From positions 1 to 7,882 of the forward strand of contig CALVEE010000152.1 in the NCBI GenBank assembly GCA_944326495.1: DNA of 7,882 nt. The letters are read 5' to 3'. Below the pieces are notes generated by a model, which saw nothing but the letters and a program-made list of their open reading frames with translations, was not told the origin of the DNA and ran no database searches. This document shows, piece after piece, positions 4,587-7,882 of the stretch (positions are counted from its first letter, which is position 1; every line of letters begins with the position of its first letter). A program made the translations under genes and the position numbers. The DNA comes from Candidatus Gastranaerophilales bacterium. Lineage in GTDB: Bacteria > Cyanobacteriota > Vampirovibrionia > Gastranaerophilales > Gastranaerophilaceae.

Positions 4587-5266
4587 TAAACAGGAATATC
4601 AATAGGGTTAAGAAGTTTCACAGTAAGGACAGTACCTTTATTAATATAAACATCCTGTCCTTTTCTAAACATATCAATAACACTATCGCCAATCCAATAG
4701 CCGACACCGCCGATAAAACCACCGATTGCGCAGATAGGTGTTGTCAGATACTGAATACCCGGAGCCGACTCACCGGCTTTTAATCCGTAATTAGTCGAAT
4801 TTTTGGTTATCTCAACTGCTCTGTCATAATTTAACTGCAAAGCTTCACCGTAACCCAAATTTTTATACAAGCTGCCGTCATAGTATATTTTATCAAACCT
4901 GCAAACGGCCATATCAAGAGGAATTTGTCTGCCGTTTGGAGTTACTACGTGATCAAAATCAAGATAAAGTTTTGCCCCTCTTGAAAATCTTTTTGCAGTG
5001 TTTACCTTTGAAATACTGCCTCTCACAATAGAGCCCTGCGGCAAGACAATAATATCACCGGCAGAAAGTTCATTTTTCAATGTTGCTGTAAAAGAATCGC
5101 CTTCACATCCTGAAAAAGTGCTGACAGGCTGTAAAAATTCAAGCTCAAAAGTAGTTCCCGCAGGAATTCTTTTAGTTCTTGCGTCCGCCTTAAAAGTTCC
5201 GGCAAAGGCAGGAATTGAAAGTAACAAAGCTAATATTGATATTATTAAAAACCTAAATGTTTTCAT
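4583..5266 (-). CDS. Exported protein with VirB10/TrbI-like beta-domain pattern
   Basis: The 227-residue precursor has a clear signal peptide: KTFR, hydrophobic core residues 5-19, likely cut after AFA (22). The mature part shows a repeated pattern, PAGTTFELEFLQPVST (35-50), then GDSFTATLKNELSAGDIIVLPQGSI (56-80) and VRGSISKV (81-88). GAKLYLDFDHVVTPNGRQIPL (97-117) follows. This is the layout of small VirB10/TrbI-like beta domains found as stand-alone periplasmic proteins in several phyla. A Gly-zipper-like AIGGFIGGVGYWIGDSVID (180-198) and a second GTVLTVKLLNPIDI (211-224) echo the first half. Function unknown; a periplasmic or outer-membrane-associated role is inferred. GAGAGGG (5280-5274) precedes the start. 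The gene has its own extended -10 promoter and may also receive read-through from the YibE/F gene. Confidence 0.82.
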   Translation of the reverse strand: MKTFRFLIISILALLLSIPAFAGTFKADARTKRIPAGTTFELEFLQPVSTFSGCEGDSFTATLKNELSAGDIIVLPQGSIVRGSISKVNTAKRFSRGAKLYLDFDHVVTPNGRQIPLDMAVCRFDKIYYDGSLYKNLGYGEALQLNYDRAVEITKNSTNYGLKAGESAPGIQYLTTPICAIGGFIGGVGYWIGDSVIDMFRKGQDVYINKGTVLTVKLLNPIDIPVY

Positions 5267-5294
5267 AAATAAACCCTCTCTTAAATTCTAGTTG

Positions 5295-5323
5295 ATTGTA
5301 GCACATTAAAACAGCAAAAGCAA
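5295..5323 (-). promoter_or_regulatory. Extended -10 promoter of the exported-protein gene
   Basis: On the minus strand, -35 TTGCTT (5323-5318), a 17-bp spacer ending TGC, and -10 TACAAT (5300-5295): an extended -10 promoter. The start is near 5288. It lies in the 74-bp gap after the YibE/F gene, where no terminator is visible. Confidence 0.7.
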
Positions 5324-5340
5324 TTGATACAAAAGCTTTC

Positions 5341-6432
5341 TTACAGAGAAATCTCATCAATTTTTCCCGAAGCTTTTTTAATAAGCTGCGACGCCGCTAT
5401 AGCAGTCAACGGTACACATATTACGATTGCAATACTTCCGATAAGTGCTGATGCTGTTTCGGTTACAACCTGATTAAGATTAATAAATTTCTGCAAATCA
5501 ATATTTCCCGCAAGCAGAAGCAAAGGTAAAGAGCCTCCTAAATAGACCAATATCAAAGTATTTGCCATTGTGCCTATAATATCCCTTCCAACATTCATAC
5601 CCGAAATAAATAACTCCTTAACAGATTTAGAATTATCAATTTCGCAAATTTCGTTAATTGTACTTGCAATAGACATTGCAACGTCCATGACAGCACCGAG
5701 GGTTGCAAGCACCATAGTAGAGATTGTTATACTTATAAAATCAAGCTCCGGGTGAGCCGTGTATAAAAACATTGAATTCTCTCCGGTAAATCCTGTAAGG
5801 TGCGCAGTAAGCATTGTTATATAAGAAAGAGCACCGGCAAAAAGCAAGCTTAAAGCAGCTCCTATTATTGCAGAAGTACTTTTAGCATTAAACCCTCCGA
5901 CCGAATACATTGTCGCAGCCGTTGATAATATGCAGATTAAAAAAGTCGCTAAGACTGGATTTATACCAACTAAAATCATCGGAGACAATAAATGCGTAAT
6001 AAATAATACAGTAAGAGCGATTGAAATAAAGCTGTATAACCCTTTTTTTCTTCCGACATAAATTAATAAACCGCAAAAAACAAACGACAGCCACACCAGC
6101 GTACCCGAACGCTTAATATCTTCAATCGAATATTCAACCCCGCTTCCGTTATCTTCTGCATGAAGGATAACTTTTGTATTCTTTTTTAATTTTATATCAT
6201 AATAAGGATTTCCTGTTAACATATTATCTAGCTCAACCGTTTCTCCTTTAAATTCGCCGGTCAAAAGCTTAACTTGAACAGCTTGTTTCGTCTGCGTAAC
6301 TTCATTCTCATTCAAATCAACATACTGAACATTCTGAACTATTCCGGTTTCTGACGGAAGAATTTTTCCTTCTTCTGCCATAACCGGAAGCAGCAAAAAG
6401 ACTGAAAATATTAACAGAATTAATTTCTTCAT
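5341..6432 (-). CDS. YibE/F family membrane protein
   Basis: Polytopic membrane protein of the YibE/F-like family (PF07907), whose transport substrate is not established. Its 363 residues fit the family. A cleavable-looking signal peptide comes first (KKLILLIFSVFLLLPVMA, ending at residue 19). An extracytoplasmic beta-type domain follows (about 20-108), with the typical VKLLTGEFKGETVELDN (54-70) and the LKKNTKVILH strand. About seven membrane helices come next (roughly 111-126, 132-150, 156-176, 186-208, 232-256, 286-308, 325-347). The family signatures GAVMDVAMSIASTINEI (246-262) and GMNVGRDIIGTMANTLIL (278-295) are intact. The Shine-Dalgarno GAGGA (6445-6441) overlaps the ruvB stop and the genes are 11 bp apart, so the two are translated from one message and may be coupled. 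Confidence 0.93.
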   Translation of the reverse strand: MKKLILLIFSVFLLLPVMAEEGKILPSETGIVQNVQYVDLNENEVTQTKQAVQVKLLTGEFKGETVELDNMLTGNPYYDIKLKKNTKVILHAEDNGSGVEYSIEDIKRSGTLVWLSFVFCGLLIYVGRKKGLYSFISIALTVLFITHLLSPMILVGINPVLATFLICILSTAATMYSVGGFNAKSTSAIIGAALSLLFAGALSYITMLTAHLTGFTGENSMFLYTAHPELDFISITISTMVLATLGAVMDVAMSIASTINEICEIDNSKSVKELFISGMNVGRDIIGTMANTLILVYLGGSLPLLLLAGNIDLQKFINLNQVVTETASALIGSIAIVICVPLTAIAASQLIKKASGKIDEISL

Positions 6433-6443
6433 AAACTATTCCT

Positions 6444-7505
6444 CTAATCGAACAAACTGGTCTGCGTTGAAGGCATTTTCCTTCCAAGATGCCTGAACCC
6501 TTCAGGAGATACTTTTCTGCCTCTTGGAGTCCTTTGCAAAAGCCCCGCCTGCAAAAGATACGGTTCGCAGACATCCTCAATAGTTCTTACATCCTCGCTA
6601 AGAGCCGCTGCTATCGTTTCAATCCCGACAGGACCTCCGTCGTATTTATCTATAATCAGGCTTAATAACGCTCTATCAGTATTATCAAGCCCAAATTCGT
6701 CAATTTTAAGAATATCCAGCGACTCATTTGCAACTTTTTCGTCAATTGTTCCGTCATATTTAACTATTGCAAAATCCGAAACTCTTTTTACGAGCCTGTT
6801 CGCAATTCTCGGAGTACCTCTTGAACGCCTTGCAATAGCTTCTGCGCCTTTTTCCGTAATATCGACTTCAAGAATTTTTGCAGTTCTCATAACAACTTTT
6901 GTAAGCTCTTCTACAGTATAAAATTCCAGCCTGTGAATCATTCCAAACCGGTCTCTTAGAGGACTCGAAAGTTCACCCGCTTTTGTTGTAGCACCAATTA
7001 GCGTAAATTTAGGAAGCGGCACTCTTAATGTTTTAGCGGTTTGACTTTTTCCTGTCGTCATATCAAGCGTAAAATCTTCCATTGCAGGATAAAGTATTTC
7101 TTCCGCAACTTTATTTAAGCGATGTATTTCATCTATAAAAAGAATTTCTCCGCCTTTCAATGACATCAAAATCCCGATTATATCCCGCGGCCTTTCAAGC
7201 GAAGGAGCAGAAGTTATTCTGATTTCTACCCCCATTTGGGCCGCAATAACACCTGCAATTGTAGTTTTGCCTAATCCCGGTGGCCCGTAGAAAAGCATAT
7301 GGTCTAAAGGTTTTTCACGTCTCTTAGCTGCCTCTAAAATTATTTTCAAAGTTTCTTTTAAAGCAGACTGACCGATATAGCTGTCAAAATCCTTAGGCCT
7401 GATATTGCTTTCAAATAAATTATCATATTCTATTGTCTCGGATTTTACTATAGGGTTCCTCTTAACCCTTTTCTCCAAACCCTCATCATCTGATATTATT
7501 GCCAT
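6444..7505 (-). CDS. ruvB: Holliday junction branch migration helicase RuvB
   Basis: AAA+ motor that drives Holliday-junction branch migration with RuvA, ahead of cleavage by RuvC. All parts are present in the 353 residues (usual 330-360): lead-in SNIRPKDFDSYIGQ (33-46), Walker A GPPGLGKTT (74-82), Walker B LFIDEIHRL (122-130), sensor 1 GATTKAGEL (171-179), arginine-finger region SPLRDRFG (181-188), sensor 2 RGTPRIANRLVKR (229-241), and a winged-helix domain (about 268-345) with LLQRTPRGR (322-330). The motif usually seen as SGP-x-LE-x-PGD reads SAPSLERPRD (99-108). No ruvA or ruvC is adjacent. The start ATG (7505) has no good Shine-Dalgarno, and an extended -10 box lies directly upstream, so a leaderless message is possible. 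The gene follows the dehydrogenase by 22 bp and precedes the YibE/F gene by 11 bp. Confidence 0.97.
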   Translation of the reverse strand: MAIISDDEGLEKRVKRNPIVKSETIEYDNLFESNIRPKDFDSYIGQSALKETLKIILEAAKRREKPLDHMLFYGPPGLGKTTIAGVIAAQMGVEIRITSAPSLERPRDIIGILMSLKGGEILFIDEIHRLNKVAEEILYPAMEDFTLDMTTGKSQTAKTLRVPLPKFTLIGATTKAGELSSPLRDRFGMIHRLEFYTVEELTKVVMRTAKILEVDITEKGAEAIARRSRGTPRIANRLVKRVSDFAIVKYDGTIDEKVANESLDILKIDEFGLDNTDRALLSLIIDKYDGGPVGIETIAAALSEDVRTIEDVCEPYLLQAGLLQRTPRGRKVSPEGFRHLGRKMPSTQTSLFD

Positions 7506-7511
7506 AATTTA

Positions 7512-7522
7512 ATCTTAGCATA
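7512..7522 (-). promoter_or_regulatory. Extended -10 element immediately upstream of ruvB
   Basis: TATGCTAAGAT on the minus strand (7522-7512) is a close match to an extended -10 (TGN followed by TAAGAT). Seven bases downstream is the A of the ruvB ATG, so the predicted transcription start coincides with the start codon. No recognisable -35 lies at the right distance, which is common for extended -10 promoters. Confidence 0.45.
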
Positions 7523-7527
7523 AAATT

Positions 7528-7882
7528 TTAACAAACTCTATTTGTATTTTCCCCTTTTAGATAATCCCTAATCAGATTGAAAGTTTGTTGCAGAATATAA
7601 TTTACAGACTCTGTTGTATTATAAGCAATATGAGGCGTAATAATAACATTTGGCATGTCTAAAAGCTTTTGAGTAATAAGCGCTGTTTCTACACAGTTCT
7701 GCTCCGTACCATCTATTAAACCCGCCATCTCTCCTTTATATGTACTTATAAACTCACACTCAAGAACATCTAATGCAGCGCCTTTTACCTTACCTTTAAT
7801 AAGATTATCATATAACGCCCTGATATCCAAAAGCTCTCCTCTTGCGGTATTAACAATATAAACCCCATCCTTCATTCTTCTA
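7528..7882 (-). CDS. D-2-hydroxyacid dehydrogenase, C-terminal part (D-lactate dehydrogenase type)
   Basis: C-terminal third of an NAD-dependent D-isomer-specific 2-hydroxyacid dehydrogenase. The frame stays open through the window edge: two Arg codons precede MKDGVYIVNTARGELLD. That Met is therefore internal, not the start. Catalytic features are in place: the Arg of NTARGE, the acidic region GAALDVLECE, and the His of NVIITPHIAYNTTES. The Asn-Thr after the His motif (PHIAYNT) and the short Arg/Lys-rich tail fit D-lactate or related branched hydroxyacid dehydrogenases better than phosphoglycerate dehydrogenase, but the substrate cannot be fixed without the N-terminus. The product reduces a 2-keto acid to the D-hydroxy acid in the cytoplasm. 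It ends 22 bp before ruvB on the same strand. Confidence 0.93.
   Translation of the reverse strand, partial: RRMKDGVYIVNTARGELLDIRALYDNLIKGKVKGAALDVLECEFISTYKGEMAGLIDGTEQNCVETALITQKLLDMPNVIITPHIAYNTTESVNYILQQTFNLIRDYLKGENTNRVC

Noticed and set aside
4998..5291. Plus-strand 97-codon frame
   Set aside because: It is antisense to the signal peptide and first domain of the exported protein. The sense frame explains the sequence better.
5888..6094. Minus-strand 68-codon frame inside the YibE/F gene
   Set aside because: It is a shifted frame of a gene with intact family motifs, with no ribosome site.
6317..6580. Minus-strand 87-codon frame across the ruvB/YibE-F junction
   Set aside because: It overlaps two clearly real genes in another frame and begins inside the conserved RuvB winged-helix region.
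7873..7875. ATG as start of the dehydrogenase
   Set aside because: The frame continues upstream to the window edge, and the residues after this Met align to the middle of the catalytic domain, not to an N-terminus.

Overview
AT-rich bacterial chromosome segment. The best guess for the source is an uncultured gut member of the Gastranaerophilales (Vampirovibrionia/Melainabacteria, non-photosynthetic relatives of Cyanobacteria). The guess rests on the small protein beginning MQIQKTNTNFQGIKF, the NIGSNNTT plus Gly/Phe-rich N-terminus of the 336-residue protein, and the number of short orphan genes with good Shine-Dalgarno sites. These resemblances are recalled from the group and were not searched. 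Housekeeping genes that can be named are rpsU, tRNA-Cys(GCA) and ruvB.

Layout. Positions 1-293 hold three head-to-tail copies of a 103-104 bp hairpin-rich repeat. A leftward block follows: rpsU (740-913) with its own promoter and terminator, then tRNA-Cys (558-628) with its own promoter, then a 78-residue orphan gene (296-532) starting 25 bp after the tRNA. Upstream of rpsU, a G-rich minisatellite (985-1040) lies exactly between two back-facing promoters, one for rpsU and one for a 58-residue orphan gene (1095-1271). That gene converges on a mosaic Gly-rich protein gene (1301-2311) and shares a bidirectional terminator with it. A divergent intergenic region with a perfect 12-bp inverted repeat separates this from a 135-residue orphan (2510-2917). 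Next come a YhcH/YjgK/YiaL sugar-anomerase-type gene (2976-3410), a divergently transcribed Met-rich coiled-coil gene (3536-4048) with a strong terminator, and the NFQGI-type small gene (4242-4586).

The right half (4583-7882) is one leftward run: the C-terminal part of a D-2-hydroxyacid dehydrogenase, ruvB, a YibE/F-family membrane protein, and an exported protein with a VirB10-like beta-domain pattern. ruvB and the YibE/F gene are 11 bp apart, with the second gene's Shine-Dalgarno overlapping the first gene's stop. The last gene has its own extended -10 promoter and overlaps the convergent NFQGI-type gene by 4 bp. No terminator lies between those two.

No recognisable mobile element, CRISPR array, defence system or secretion operon is present. 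The most unusual items are the structured 104-bp tandem repeat, the minisatellite between two promoters, the mosaic Gly/Cys-His protein with an operator-like palindrome upstream, the possible leaderless ruvB start, and the likely antisense transcription across the NFQGI-type gene.
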